Source: Symbiodinium natans (lineage: Eukaryota > Sar > Dinophyceae > Suessiales > Symbiodiniaceae). Taken from it: a stretch of DNA of 64,000 bases. Positions 30,486-40,127 of the stretch are shown piece after piece. A model generated the notes under the pieces. The model saw nothing but the letters and a program-made list of their open reading frames with translations. It was not told the DNA's origin and searched no databases. A program made the position numbers and the translations under genes. The DNA is taken from assembly GCA_905221605.1 (NCBI GenBank), contig CAJNDS010002252.1, positions 84,501-148,500 of the forward strand, written 5' to 3'. The first letter of the stretch is position 1. Every line of letters begins with the position of its first letter.

Positions 30486-30826
30486 TGAGTGCCGCCTTGA
30501 ACATCTTCATGGCACGTGCCCCAAACCGCACCTAGACCGTCCTATAAGGAGGTAGGATATGGGTTTGGGGAAGTCTGTTGCAGGGGGCCGTGATCCTAAT
30601 CGCGAGCTCGTGTCGCTATTGTGAAAGGCCCCCATAAACTTGCCGGTTCTTATAGGGAGTTAGGTACCTTTCCACCCTTGGTGTACCGAATTCCCGAATG
30701 CCCCATTTTCAACCGGCATGGAAAGAACACAAACTGTACCCCGGCCGTCAGAAGCCTCTAAAGAAGTAGGTACAGGTTGGCCCACGTCCAACTACAGACG
30801 TCCTGATCGAACCTGCAAACACGCCA

Positions 30827-31045
30827 ACCCCAAACCCCAAACCCCAAACCCCAAACCCCAAACCCCAAACCCCAAACCCCAAACCCCAAACCCCATGGCC
30901 CAAACCCCAAACCCCAAACCCCAAACCCCAAACCCCAAACCCCAAACCCCAAACCCCAAACCCCAAACCCCAAACCCCAAACCCCAAACCCCAAACCCTA
31001 AACCCTAAACCCTAAACCCTAAACCCTAAACCCTAAACCCTAAAC
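30827..31045. repeat. CCCCAAA array passing into CCCTAAA
   Basis: About 23 CCCCAAA units with one CCATGGCC interruption near 30895, then about eight CCCTAAA units. Same variant order as at 966-1200. Confidence 0.95.
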
Positions 31046-31476
31046 CCTAAACCCTAACCCTAAAACCCAAAGCCCCAACCAGCTGACAGTTCCGGTAACC
31101 CGGCTTTTCATTTGCGGATTAAGGAGTCTCAGCCTGCACACCATCTAGATCCTGAAAGGTAAGATACCGAATTTGAACCTGAAGGCCCAAAAAACCATCA
31201 AACACCCTGAACCTTGGGAAGGGGGTAGCTGTATAAACCCTGGCTTTCTGATGGGGCTTCAACTTCTCCCTTTGAGAATTCAAAACGTTGGTGTCTTGTT
31301 GGCAATTATAGGGTTCTGAAGTATAAAGTAGTATACAGCCCACGAAATGCGCGTGTTGGGCTTGTCACGATGGAGCTCTGAAGTCGTGAAGCTGCTGCAC
31401 CCTCTTTAAAGAAAAGACGATTCGTCTACGCAGATCTCTGTTGATGAGTCGCGCTCAAGAGCTGTTTGTCTTGCAG

Positions 31477-31519
31477 GCTGCTCTTCGTGACGGACACAGG
31501 CAACGGCAAGGCCTGGCGC
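31477..31519 (+). CDS. NHL-type propeller exon, part 1 of an in-frame chain
   Basis: Acceptor TTGTCTTGCAG; donor GTAGAA. One base plus 14 codons read LLFVTDTGNGKAWR. LFVTDTGN is a classic NHL strand-turn (compare YVADTGN). It joins in frame to 31887 to give NGKAWR followed by VRVLDLSAG, a textbook NHL blade. The frame is also open to a second donor at 31536, but that phase does not fit the next exon. Confidence 0.7.
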
Positions 31520-31759
31520 GTAGAAGCCCGCCAGGGTTTGGGGTTTGGGGGTTAGGGTCCCAGGGTCCAGAGGTTTTAGGGGTTTGGGGTCTGGATGTTT
31601 AGGGTTTAGGGTTTAGGGTTTGGGGTTTGGGGTTTGGGGTTTGGGGTTTGGGGTTTGTCTAGAGTCTGATAGAGGTTGAGGCCAGTGAACACAGTCTCTT
31701 GGGGTTGGCGTCTTTAGGGTGTACGGTGCTGGTTCTTGGGCATTTGATGGCTTGAGGGC

Positions 31760-31872
31760 TTCCCTAAACCCTAAACCCTAAACCCTAAACCCTAAACCCT
31801 AAACCCTAAACCCTAAACCCTAAACCCTAAACCCTAAACCCCAAACCCCAAACCCTAAACCCTAAACCCTAA
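31760..31872. repeat. CCCTAAA array before an exon
   Basis: About 15 CCCTAAA/CCCCAAA units that end 15 bases before the acceptor at 31886. Confidence 0.9.
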
Positions 31873-31886
31873 ATTTCGAGCCGCAG

Positions 31887-31952
31887 GTCCGGGTGCTCGA
31901 CCTCTCTGCTGGCCTGGTCTCCACAGTGGCTAGCGGGTTTCTGGAGCCCAAG
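31887..31952 (+). CDS. NHL-type propeller exon, part 2 of an in-frame chain
   Basis: GAGCCGCAG acceptor; 22 codons; GC donor (AAG|GCCC). It reads VRVLDLSAGLVSTVASGF then LEPK. VLDLxxGxVxTVA is the second half of an NHL blade. It joins the next exon so that LEPK is followed by GVILATSAG, matching the LxxPxGVxL start of a new blade. NHL propellers are protein- or RNA-binding scaffolds; the partner is unknown. Confidence 0.75.
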
Positions 31953-32401
31953 GCCCTTTTCTTTTTAGGGGGGTGTTGGGTTTAGGGTTTAGGGCTAGGG
32001 GGCTAAGGGGGTGGGAGTTTAAGGTTTGGGGTTTGGGGTTTGGGGTTTCGGGTTTGGCAGTTTTCGGGTTCAGGGTCAGGGGGCCAGGGAGGGGGGAGGG
32101 AGCAGGTTGTTTGTGTAACGAGTTGGTTTGCTAAAATCTTTCTGCTTATGCACATTTGGTTTGATGCGTATGATCATGTGTGACTATTCTCGTGAGGTAG
32201 GGGGAAGGTTAGGTTTCTTAGGGCTACTAGAGTTTAGGGTTTAGGCGGAGGTGGGTTTCCTGATGCGTTCAGGACTCAGGGGAACCAACTGCCTGAACGC
32301 CCCCAAGTTCTAAACCCCAAGCCCTAGAAACCTAAACCCCCCAAACCTTGAGCCCGAACCGCTCCGCTTCGGGGAACAATTGTCCGGCACTTGGCCTGCA
32401 G

Positions 32402-32470
32402 GGTGTGATCCTTGCAACGAGCGCCGGAGCACCCGAGGCGACTGGGGCTGAACCTGCTGGGGCTTGCTGG
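32402..32470 (+). CDS. NHL-type propeller exon, part 3 of an in-frame chain
   Basis: TTGGCCTGCAG acceptor; exactly 23 codons; donor GTTTAAGG. It reads GVILATSAGAPEATGAEPAG then ACW. In phase with the preceding exon. The next exon in the chain could not be fixed; 33646 or a 28-base island at 33204-33231 are candidates. Confidence 0.65.
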
Positions 32471-33645
32471 GTTTAAGGTTGTTCTTCCTCGGGAACTAGG
32501 ATTTGTTTGATGGAAGGCAGCGGAATATAGGGGCCTGAGTTTCTTTCGCCTCCGCCGTCGCGATGTGCAGGGTATCATTGTCCACTAGGACAAGGACACA
32601 GAGAGGACCGATATTCCCTGCTTGTGAGGTTAGGGACTTCGGGTGCCTCATACAGAACCCCTTTCTTAAACACAACAGGGCACGCTTTTTGTTCTGATCG
32701 CTCTGGAATCCAGAACATGAGGCGCCAGGGCTTCAGTGGCTCTCGTGCGTATGCTGCAGCTTCCATTTCAGTTTCCATGCCAGGCTCCCTAGATAAATCT
32801 GAATATCCAAGCCCCTACTTGTCGATCCTTGCAGGGTTTACGAAGAAGAGCTTTGCGGGGCAGTGTTGTGGGGTTCGTGGTGGGTTGCAGGAAGGGGCAT
32901 CTCGATAGCCTGCCGACAGGCTCTTGTGGCAGATGCTGCAGGCAGCCACGTGCTGAGGCATCCGCGGCAGTGCTCCAAACCCTAAGCTGCAGCGCACGGG
33001 GGGGGGGGGGGGAGAGTTTCGAGTGCTTGCGTAGATTCCGGGCTGTGGGGTCAGTAGGTTTCAGTGCTTAGGCCTTGAGTCTACGGCTCATGAACAGAGC
33101 AGAAAATCCTTAAGTGAGCTGGGTGCCGAACAGGAGCTGCGCTGGGCCTAAACACCCCTTAAGCCCGTTAAACCCCGCAAATTCCCCGCGCCGCCGACTC
33201 CAGGATTCACAGCCCAACGCCCCCCAACCTGGTTTAGGGTTTAGGATTAAGGGTTTAGGGTTTGGGGCACCCCGCTCGCTGGAAGCCGAGCTACCCCAAA
33301 AAGCAAGGACTCAGGCGTCGTAGATGTCGGATGGGGAATTGCAGACTCGGTAAACGAACAAAGCCTCATCAACGCTGCTAACCCTAAGCCCCGATAACTT
33401 TAAGCTTGTAAATCCAAAACCTAAATCTTGTAAACCCCTAAGCCCTGTAGACCCACTACTCCCCCTCCAGCCCCCTCCCTAAACCCTCGGAACCCTATAA
33501 ACCCCAAGCCCAAAACCACACAAACCCTAAACCTTTCAACCCCTAAATCCTAAACCCTAAACCCTAAGCCCTGAACCCTAAGCCCGAAGCCCTAACCCTA
33601 AAGCCCCGAAACCTCACGAACCCCCTAAGCCCCTGATGGTGTCAG

Positions 33646-33744
33646 GCTTCCTTTGCCCGCCGACCTCCTGGCCGCCGCGGTGCCGTACACCTGGCCTACG
33701 ACTTGGACCCCGCTGCTGGCGCCTGGCCTGTCAAGTGGACTTGA
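33646..33744 (+). CDS. Candidate propeller-type exon
   Basis: GATGGTGTCAG acceptor. All three frames are largely open; LPLPADLLAAAVPYTWPTTW and the alternative GAVHLAYDLDPAAGAWPVKW are both plausible. The donor is GTGTAG or, for the second frame, GTGGAC about ten bases earlier. Confidence 0.5.
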   Translation, partial: ASFARRPPGRRGAVHLAYDLDPAAGAWPVKWT

Positions 33745-33931
33745 GTGTAGGGATTGTAGGGATTCAGGACTTAGAGCTTGCAAGGGTTTAAGGTTTAGGG
33801 TTTAGGGTTTAGGGTTTAGGGTGAAGATTACCCACATTTTGGCGGCTTAGAGCTGAGAGTTCATCTTTCACTGCCGCCCTTCCGACATCAAAGGCGGCCA
33901 TCCTGCTAGGTTTTCCATCTGGAGGGAGTGT

Positions 33932-34083
33932 CTAAGGGTAGTTGCATGGGCCCTTAGTACGGTCCCTCACCCCCTTTAAAGGGGTCTGAAGTCTGGGCCT
34001 TTGGGTTGTCTAGGGTATATAAGGGGTATAGAAGCCGTCCCCCTTTTAAGGGCCCATAAAAAGGGACCATGTAACTGCCCTAA
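33932..34083. mobile_element. MITE-like element, family B, reference copy
   Basis: Terminal inverted repeats: left AAGGGTAGTTGCATGGGCCC, right GGACCATGTAACTGCCCT. The interior holds GGGTATATAAGGGGTATAGA and CCCCCTTTTAAGGGCCCA. About 150 bp, no coding potential. Lies in a presumed intron. Confidence 0.75.
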
Positions 34084-34199
34084 GAGTGCCTGAGCCGATC
34101 CGAGGCCTCCCCTGAGATTTATTCTGCCTAAGCCCTAAGCGCTTGCGCAGGCGTGTATAAGCCAAACCCTGCGCTGAAACCCGAAACCCTAAACGCTAA

Positions 34200-34302
34200 A
34201 CCCTAACCCTAAACCCTAAACCCTAAACCCTAAACCCTAAACCCTAAACCCTAAACCCTAAACCCTAAACCCTAAACCCTAAACCCTAAACCCTAAACCC
34301 TG
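34200..34302. repeat. CCCTAAA array
   Basis: About 14 perfect units, ending about 18 bases before an acceptor. Confidence 0.95.
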
Positions 34303-34319
34303 AAAATCCCAAGCCGCAG

Positions 34320-34385
34320 GCCACCAGCCTGGACCCCGTGCCGGGAAGTGAGGGCTTGAGCAGGCCGTCATGGCTAGGCCGGGGG
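34320..34385 (+). CDS. Candidate NHL-type exon between opposed arrays
   Basis: AAGCCGCAG acceptor; 22 codons; donor GTGGGG just before the TTTAGGG array. It reads ATSLDPVPGSEGLSRPSWLG, where GxxGLSRPSWL fits the loop leading into a new propeller blade. Confidence 0.6.
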
Positions 34386-34388
34386 GTG

Positions 34389-34572
34389 GGGGGTTTAGGG
34401 TTTAGGGTTTAGGGTTTAGGGTTTAGGGTTTAGGGTTTAGGGTTTAGGGTTTAGGGTTTAGGGTTAGGGTTTAGCGTTTAGGGTTTCGGGTTTGGGGTTT
34501 GGGGTTTGGGGTTTGGGGTTTGGGGTTTGGGGTTTGGGGTTTGGGGTTTGGGGGGGGGGGGGGGGGGGCGGC
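34389..34572. repeat. TTTAGGG then TTTGGGG arrays and G tract
   Basis: Twelve TTTAGGG, a short mixed stretch, nine TTTGGGG, and a G run at 34551-34568. Confidence 0.95.
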
Positions 34573-34739
34573 AAGGAGTTAGCGCCCAGTGCCTGGGGTT
34601 TTGGTTTTGGCATTTTGGGGGTTTGGGGTTTCGGGTGTGGTGTAGGGGTTAGGACTGGGGTTTCGGGTTCAGGGGTTGGGAGTTCGCAAACTAGCTAGGT
34701 GTAAGGTTTAAGTCTTGCAGGGGAAAGGGCTCAGGGTTA

Positions 34740-35560
34740 CGAGATTATATGAGCGACCACTTTTATTACGTTGCAGGAGGTCTCTTGTGGCGGAGATAAA
34801 AACCTTATGTCATGCCTGAAACCTCGGAAAGCGATAAGCCCCCCCCAAAAGCGATACCCTGAATCTTGAATCTAGAATAGTGGTTCTGCAACAATGTGGG
34901 GCTGGGTGTTATTCCAGAGCGATACTCAAAGCGATAACCCTACGATACCCATTTGGCCACCCGAAGAGCTGGGCAAAGGCCCTGGCCCAGGTTGAGGGTT
35001 CGAGGTTTAGGATATGGATTTGTTTATAGGTCCTGAAGAAAGGAACGGGTTTAGGAATTCAAGAGTTTTCACGGTAGGGTTGCAGGTTTCGGGTCTCATA
35101 TGCAGTAAAGCGATAGGTTTTCGTAGCAGCATTGAGCTAAAGTCCCATAAAGCGATAGGGCCCCCCCAAAAGCGATACCCCATGATTTTTTAATTAGAAC
35201 TTACATAAGATTGTTTGCGGCTGCTCATATGGCTTGGGGCTCAGGTTTCAGGGTTTACAGGGTTTGGAGGCAGGCTTGCAGCACAGGATGTAGGGTTTAG
35301 GGCTGAGGGGCTTCTTCTACTTGGAGGTTCATGGCAACCCAGAACCGAATGACAAGTGTACTTACATCCCAATGTTAACCGTATGAGGGGGATGTGTTTA
35401 ACACTGCAGTCATTAGTCATTAATTAACATGGGAGATTGCAGGGTCAGGCTTCAGGAGCCTTAAGACTGATTAAGGGTTCGGAGGTTTACCTGGCGAATA
35501 TCATTTTGAGCTACACTACCCTTAATCCCGAAAAGGGCTTTAGAACTAGTTGCATGCGTG
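34740..35560. other. Presumed intron with scattered AAAGCGATA words
   Basis: AAAGCGATA or AAGCGATA occurs about six times between 34830 and 35175, including two near-identical segments with CCCCCCCAAAAGCGATACCC (34842 and 35161). A truncated family C-like segment (ACTTGGAGGTTCATGGCAAC) lies at about 35319. No gene seen. Confidence 0.5.
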
Positions 35561-35569
35561 TTATAGGCT

Positions 35570-35892
35570 TCCCTAAACCCTAAACCCGAAACCCTAAACC
35601 CTTAACCCTAAACCCTAATCCCTAAACCCTGAACCCTAAACCCTAAGCCCTAAGCCCTAAACCCTAAACCCTAAGCCCCAAGCCCTAAACCCTAAACCCT
35701 AAACCCTAAACCCTAAACCCTAAACCCTAAGCCCTAAGCCCTAAGCCCTAAGCCCTAAGCCCTAAGCCCTAGCCCTAAACCCTAAACCCTAAACCCTAAA
35801 CCCTAAACCCTAAACCCTAAACCCTAAACCCTAAACCCTAAACCCTAAACCCTAAACCCTAAACCCTAAACCCTAAACCCTAAACCCTAAAC
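35570..35892. repeat. CCCTAAA / CCCTAAG array
   Basis: About 44 units; CCCTAAG units cluster at 35642-35680 and 35728-35768, with CCCTAAA elsewhere. Confidence 0.95.
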
Positions 35893-35896
35893 CTAG

Positions 35897-36000
35897 CCGA
35901 ACCTCGGACTCCTTGAGACATTGGGAGAAAGCCCTGGCGCACCAGGGCTTCGCACAGCCACGGGCGACATCTTTGTGGTGGAGGTGCCACAATGTTGCGG
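35897..36000 (+). CDS. NHL-type exon with both splice sites formed by array edges
   Basis: The acceptor is CCCTAAACCTAG (array edge) and the donor GG|GTTTAGGG (array edge). The frame begins PNLGLLETLGESPGAPGLRT and ends ATGDIFVVEVPQCC. GDIFVVE is a typical propeller strand. This is the clearest case of an exon fitted exactly between opposed telomere arrays. Confidence 0.65.
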
Positions 36001-36075
36001 GTTTAGGGTTTAGGGTTTAGGGTTTAGGGTGTAGGGTTTAGGGTTTAGGGTTCAGGGTTCAGGGTTCAGGGTTTG
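36001..36075. repeat. TTTAGGG then TTCAGGG array
   Basis: Starts exactly at the candidate donor; seven TTTAGGG-type then three TTCAGGG units. Confidence 0.9.
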
Positions 36076-36451
36076 GGGCTCCTGGCTTGAGGGTTTAGAG
36101 CTTCAAGGCTTTGAGGGCTTTCGGTTTGTGGTCCACAGGCCAACGGGGCGCAGAATCTTGGGGTTCAGATAGTGCGTGCACTGCTTTAGGGGTGCTCAGG
36201 GTTTAGGTACCCTAAACCCTGAGACCCTCAGGATTGTCTACGGTTTTACTATGGGTCGTTCTTTGATGCCCCCTTGCTGTGTGTCTTGGGGTTTAGGGTT
36301 TAGGGTTTAGGGATTACCTCTCTTCACCCTAAAGCCCGAAAAGCCGCAACCCTGAGAAGAGGCATCCCTAAAGGCCCCTTAAGTCTGCAACCCCAAAACC
36401 CTCAACCCAAAACCTCCAGGTCCGGCGATATCTCTCTTTCATGTGTTCCAG

Positions 36452-36726
36452 GATGCTGGTGGACAATGTGCCGCTTCTGCGATCCGGAGCATGCCCCCCT
36501 TGAAAGCGATCATCAGGGGCCGACGCCTCATTTCCGTCGGAGATGCGGGCAGCCGAGGTGGTGGGAGCCTATGTCCCCTCCATCGATCCAGGTGGCAAGA
36601 TTCAGCTACTTTTCGTTGGGATGGGATACGGCACTACCGAGTTCGCTTATGTTGATGACTCCGAAGGCAGGGTCCATGCCGAGGTGACCAAGACCACCCT
36701 GCGCAGCATGATGCCGGCGAGCATGG
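36452..36726 (+). CDS. Candidate long exon, frame ambiguous
   Basis: Strong pyrimidine tract and acceptor (CTCTCTTTCATGTGTTCCAG). From 36504 one frame reads without a stop and contains VVGAYVPSIDPGGKIQLLFV and later VTKTTLRSMMPAS, clearly protein-like. That frame has a TGA at 36501, so the first 50 bases must be read in another frame (GGQCAASAIRSMPPLKAIIR), be intronic, or contain an indel near the CCCCCC run at 36493. The donor is tentative (GTTTGA). Product unknown. Confidence 0.45.
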
Positions 36727-36914
36727 GTTTGAAAGCCACCAAGGAAGCGAACCCTATGGCACCTCTAAGAAGCAAAACCCGCAAACCTCGGCCCCAGACC
36801 ACTCCCAACATGCTCAACCCGAAACCCCAAAGACCCACTAAGCCCCCGAAACCCTACTGTACCCGCTGAATCCCCCAAAGCCCCAGCCCCCCAACCTCCC
36901 CCCCCCCCCCCAAA

Positions 36915-37050
36915 ACTTTAAACCCCAAACCCTAAACCCCAAACCCTAAACCCCAAACCCTAAAACCCGAAACCCTAAACCCCAAACCCTAAACCCCAAA
37001 CCCTAAACCCCAAACCCTAAACCCCAAACCCTAAACCCTAAACCCTAAAC
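36915..37050. repeat. 14-mer CCCTAAACCCCAAA higher-order array
   Basis: CCCTAAA and CCCCAAA alternate strictly for about eight 14-base units, a dimeric higher-order repeat, then change to plain CCCTAAA. Confidence 0.9.
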
Positions 37051-37061
37051 CCTGATACGAG

Positions 37062-37120
37062 GCCTCTGGAGCCATGGCAGTGCACGTCCTGTCGCTCAAC
37101 GGCACCGCCAGGCACATTGG
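37062..37120 (+). CDS. Candidate NHL-type exon
   Basis: GATACGAG acceptor after CCCTAAA; donor GTTTGGGG. The frame includes AMAVHVLSLNGTARHI; VxVLSLNGTxRHI fits the closing strand of a propeller blade. Confidence 0.6.
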
Positions 37121-37345
37121 GTTTGGGGTTTAGGTTTAGGGTTTAGGGTTTAGGGTTTAGGTTTTTTTTTTCTGCGGGAGCGGGGTTTAGGGTTTGGGTT
37201 GTAGAGTTTAGGGGTTAGGGCATCGGGGTTCGCGTTTTTTTTGGGTAGTTTAAGAGAAACCCCCCAAGCAGTGCCTTGGCCCCCAAATCCTAAACCCCAC
37301 CGGACCCCGACAGACCGTCTAACTCTACACATTTCGTGGATGCAG

Positions 37346-37394
37346 GGTCCTGCTCACAGCCGGCCCTTTCACTGGCGTCACGGCTGCAAGTCAT
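37346..37394 (+). CDS. Candidate NHL-type exon
   Basis: TGGATGCAG acceptor; one base plus 16 codons; donor GTATAA (or GTCATG five bases earlier). It reads VLLTAGPFTGVTAASH, a short beta-type segment. Another frame continues to a TGA at about 37434. Confidence 0.5.
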
Positions 37395-37615
37395 GTATAA
37401 ACACCACGCCCGCAAAGCCTGAGCCTCATCCTTGACCCTCAATCCCATACTTGCACCCCTAACCTCAACCGAAACCCTAAGCCCCCTTGTTCGTTGAGGT
37501 TTTTGAGGTTTCGGGGGCCTCTCCTCCAGGGCTTCCACTAGGGAAAGGCCCGCACGACTTTGGGGCACGGGTGGGTTCGGGGTGTTGGCTGCTTCTTCAA
37601 AACTTCGGGTCAAGG

Positions 37616-37703
37616 GTTTTAGGGCTTAGGGCTTAGGGCTTAGGGCTTAGGGCTTAGGGCTTAGGGCTTAGGGCTTAGGGCTTAGGGCTTAGGGCTTAGG
37701 GCT
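37616..37703. repeat. TTAGGGC array
   Basis: Twelve TTAGGGC units: the heptamer with a T-to-C change, completely homogenised. Confidence 0.95.
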
Positions 37704-38092
37704 CAATAGCCCTAATTTCGGAGTTTGGGACGCAATGACAGCCACCGGTGATGGGGCCCCTGAACCCTTCAAATGGTGTTCAGGAAATTTTCAGGGTCAC
37801 TGGGCTTAGGGTTTTAGGGCTTAAGAGGGTAATGGCTTGCTTTGTCTTGTAGGGTGCAGGGTTTAGGGTTTAGGGTTTCGGGTTTACTGGGGTTGGATGT
37901 AGAGCCTATGCCACAGCCTTGTGAAGCCCACGGAGCAGGATCGTAGAAACCCACGCCCTGAACCTCGCTTTGCGTACCTGAACCCGAAGGCTAAACCCTA
38001 AACCCTAAACCCTAAACCCCAAACCCCAAACCCCAAACCCCACACCCCAAACCCCAAACCCCAAACCCCAAACCCCAAACCTTCTGCGCGAG

Positions 38093-38190
38093 ACGGACGG
38101 AGGATTGGTGCCGCAGCCCCGATCCGCATCTGCCGTCGACAGTGCGGGCGCCATCGCAGTGGATGAGTTTGCACGCCCGGCACTGTTGGG
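38093..38190 (+). CDS. Candidate NHL-type exon
   Basis: CTGCGCGAG acceptor after CCCCAAA units; donor GTTTGTAGGG. The frame includes VDSAGAIAVDEFARPALLG; GAIAVDEFARPAL resembles an NHL GIAVD strand followed by its loop. GTGCCGCAG at about 38116 is an alternative acceptor. Confidence 0.55.
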
Positions 38191-38470
38191 GTTTGTAGGG
38201 TTTAGGGTTTAGGGTTTAGGGTTTAGGCTTTAGGCTTTAGGCTTTAGGGTTTAGGGTTTAGGGTTTTGAAGGGTTTATAGGGTCTGTAGGGTTTATTGGG
38301 ATTATTGGGTTTGTATGGGACCTATAGGGTTTCTAGGGTTTATGGGGTTTAGGGTTTATGGGCTCTGTTGGGGCTTGTAGGCTTTATGGGTGCAGGGTTT
38401 GCAAGTACCGGTAGGGATGTGATGGGGTTTGTTTGTGGGGATTATAGGGGTTAAAAGTACACTTTTCATT
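38191..38470. other. GGGTTTA-type degenerate repeats; no gene
   Basis: TTTAGGG at 38198-38225, then irregular GGGTTTNTAGG words. The interval ends near 38475-38495 in GTGCCCTGAACCTCC, which resembles the right end of family C. Confidence 0.5.
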
Positions 38471-38570
38471 GGTTAGTAAGTGCCCTGAACCTCCACCTCC
38501 TCCACCCCCCCCCAAGATCTACACCCTCCTTGTCTGCAATACTCAACTCATCTGCTTGCTTCCACGCACC

Positions 38571-39177
38571 TTTCCTCCTCTTTCCTCCTCTTTCCTCCTC
38601 TTTCCTCCTCTTTCCTCCTCTTTCCTCCTCTTTCCTCCTCTTTCCTCCTCTTTCCTCCTCTTTCCTCCTCTTTCCTCCTCTTTCCTCCTCTTTCCTCCTC
38701 TTTCCTCCTCTTTCCTCCTCTTTCCTCGTCTTTCCTCCTCTTTCCTCCTCTTTCCTCGTCTTTCCTCCTCTTTCCTCCTCTTTCCTCCTCTTTCCTCGTC
38801 TTTCCTCCTCTTTCCTCCTCTTTCCTCCTCTTTCCTCCTCTTTCCTCCTCTTTCCTCCTCTTTCCTCCTCTTTCCTCCTCTTTCCTCCTCTTTCCTCCTC
38901 TTTCCTCCTCTTTCCTCCTCTTTCCTCCTCTTTCCTCCTCTTTCCTCCTCTTTCCTCTTTTTTGCTCTTTTTTCTTCTTCTTTCCGCTTATTTCCTCTTC
39001 TTTCCTCTTCTTTCCTCTTCTTTCCTCTTCTTTCCTCTTCTTTCCTCCTCTTTCCTCCTCTTTCCTCCTCTTTCCTCCTCTTTCCTCCTCTTTCCTCCTC
39101 TTTCTTCCTCTTTCCTCCTCTTTCCTCCTCTTTCCTCCTCTTTCTTCCTCTTTCCTCCTCTTTCCTCCTCTTTCCTC
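38571..39177. repeat. TTTCCTCCTC decamer array
   Basis: About 60 decamers, all pyrimidine on the + strand, with CTC/CGTC/TTC variants. The region continues as irregular pyrimidine DNA to about 39560. The 548-codon frame over it is an artefact. Confidence 0.95.
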
Positions 39178-39561
39178 CCCTACTTCTATCTTTCTCTTAC
39201 CTGTCACTCTTCCTTCTTTCTTCTTTCTCCTCTTTTCCTCCTCCCTCTTTTCATACTCTTCCTCCTATTCATCCTCGTCCTCCATCTTTTCCTTCCCTCT
39301 TCCTCATATTTATAATCTTTCCTCCGCGTCCTTTACTCCTCTTCCCCTCTCTTTCCTCCTCTCTTTTCCTCCCCTCCTCTTTCCTCCTCTCTTTCCTCCT
39401 AGTCTTTCCTACTCCTTTCCTCTCTCTTGTTCTTTCTCTCTTTCTCTTTCTATTTCTTGCTGTCTCTTCTTCTTTCTTTTTCGCTTTTCTCTTCTCTTTC
39501 GCGTTTTCTCTTTCTAGTTTAGCTTTCTCTCTCTTTCTCTTTCTATTTCTCTGTTCTCTTC

Positions 39562-39579
39562 TCTTTTCCTTTCTCTTTC

Positions 39580-39611
<32 letters not shown>

Positions 39612-39815
39612 ATCTGCTCTTTTCTTTCTATTTATCTTTGCTCTTTCTCTTTCTCTTTCTCTTTCTCTTTCTCTCTCTCTTTCTCTTTCTCTTTCTCTTT
39701 CTCTTTCTCTTTCTCTTTCTCTTTCTCTTTCTCTTTCTCTTTCTCTTTCTCTTTCTCTTTCTCTTTCTCTTTCTCTTTCTCTTTCTCTTTCTCTTTCTCT
39801 TTCTCTTTCTCCCTC
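39562..39815. repeat. TTTCTC hexamer array
   Basis: About 40 TTTCTC hexamers in a pyrimidine-only strand, with a short interruption at about 39605-39640. Confidence 0.95.
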
Positions 39816-39919
39816 ACCTTTCTTTTTTTTCTTTCTCTTGCTGTTGACAACTTTTCTCCTCCCGCTCACCTTTTTCTTTCTTCTTCACCTTGCTCTTTTT
39901 TCTTTTGTTTCTGTTGCTG

Positions 39920-39931
39920 TTGGTCTTCCTC

Positions 39932-39982
<51 letters not shown>

Positions 39983-39983
39983 T
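39920..39983. repeat. CT dinucleotide tract
   Basis: Nearly pure CT repeat with two interruptions, part of the same 1.5-kb polypyrimidine domain. Confidence 0.9.
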
Positions 39984-40127
39984 CTTTGTTTTTATTTCTC
40001 TCCCTCTCTATCTTCTCACTTTAGCTTGCTCGTTCACCTTTCTCTTCTTCGTTCACCTTTGTCTCTTTCTCTCTTTCTTTCTTCGTCTTCTTCTCTCTGT
40101 CTCTCTTTCTCTTGACTTTGGCCGCGC

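Noticed and set aside
33204-33231. 28-base island with CAG and GTTTAGGG (DSQPNAPQP)
   Set aside because: Signals fit, but it is too short to support a coding call.
38469-40115. 548-codon frame rich in Ser, Phe, Leu and Pro
   Set aside because: It follows a polypyrimidine repeat domain; no stop arises because the repeats lack stop codons in that frame. No domain or splice context.
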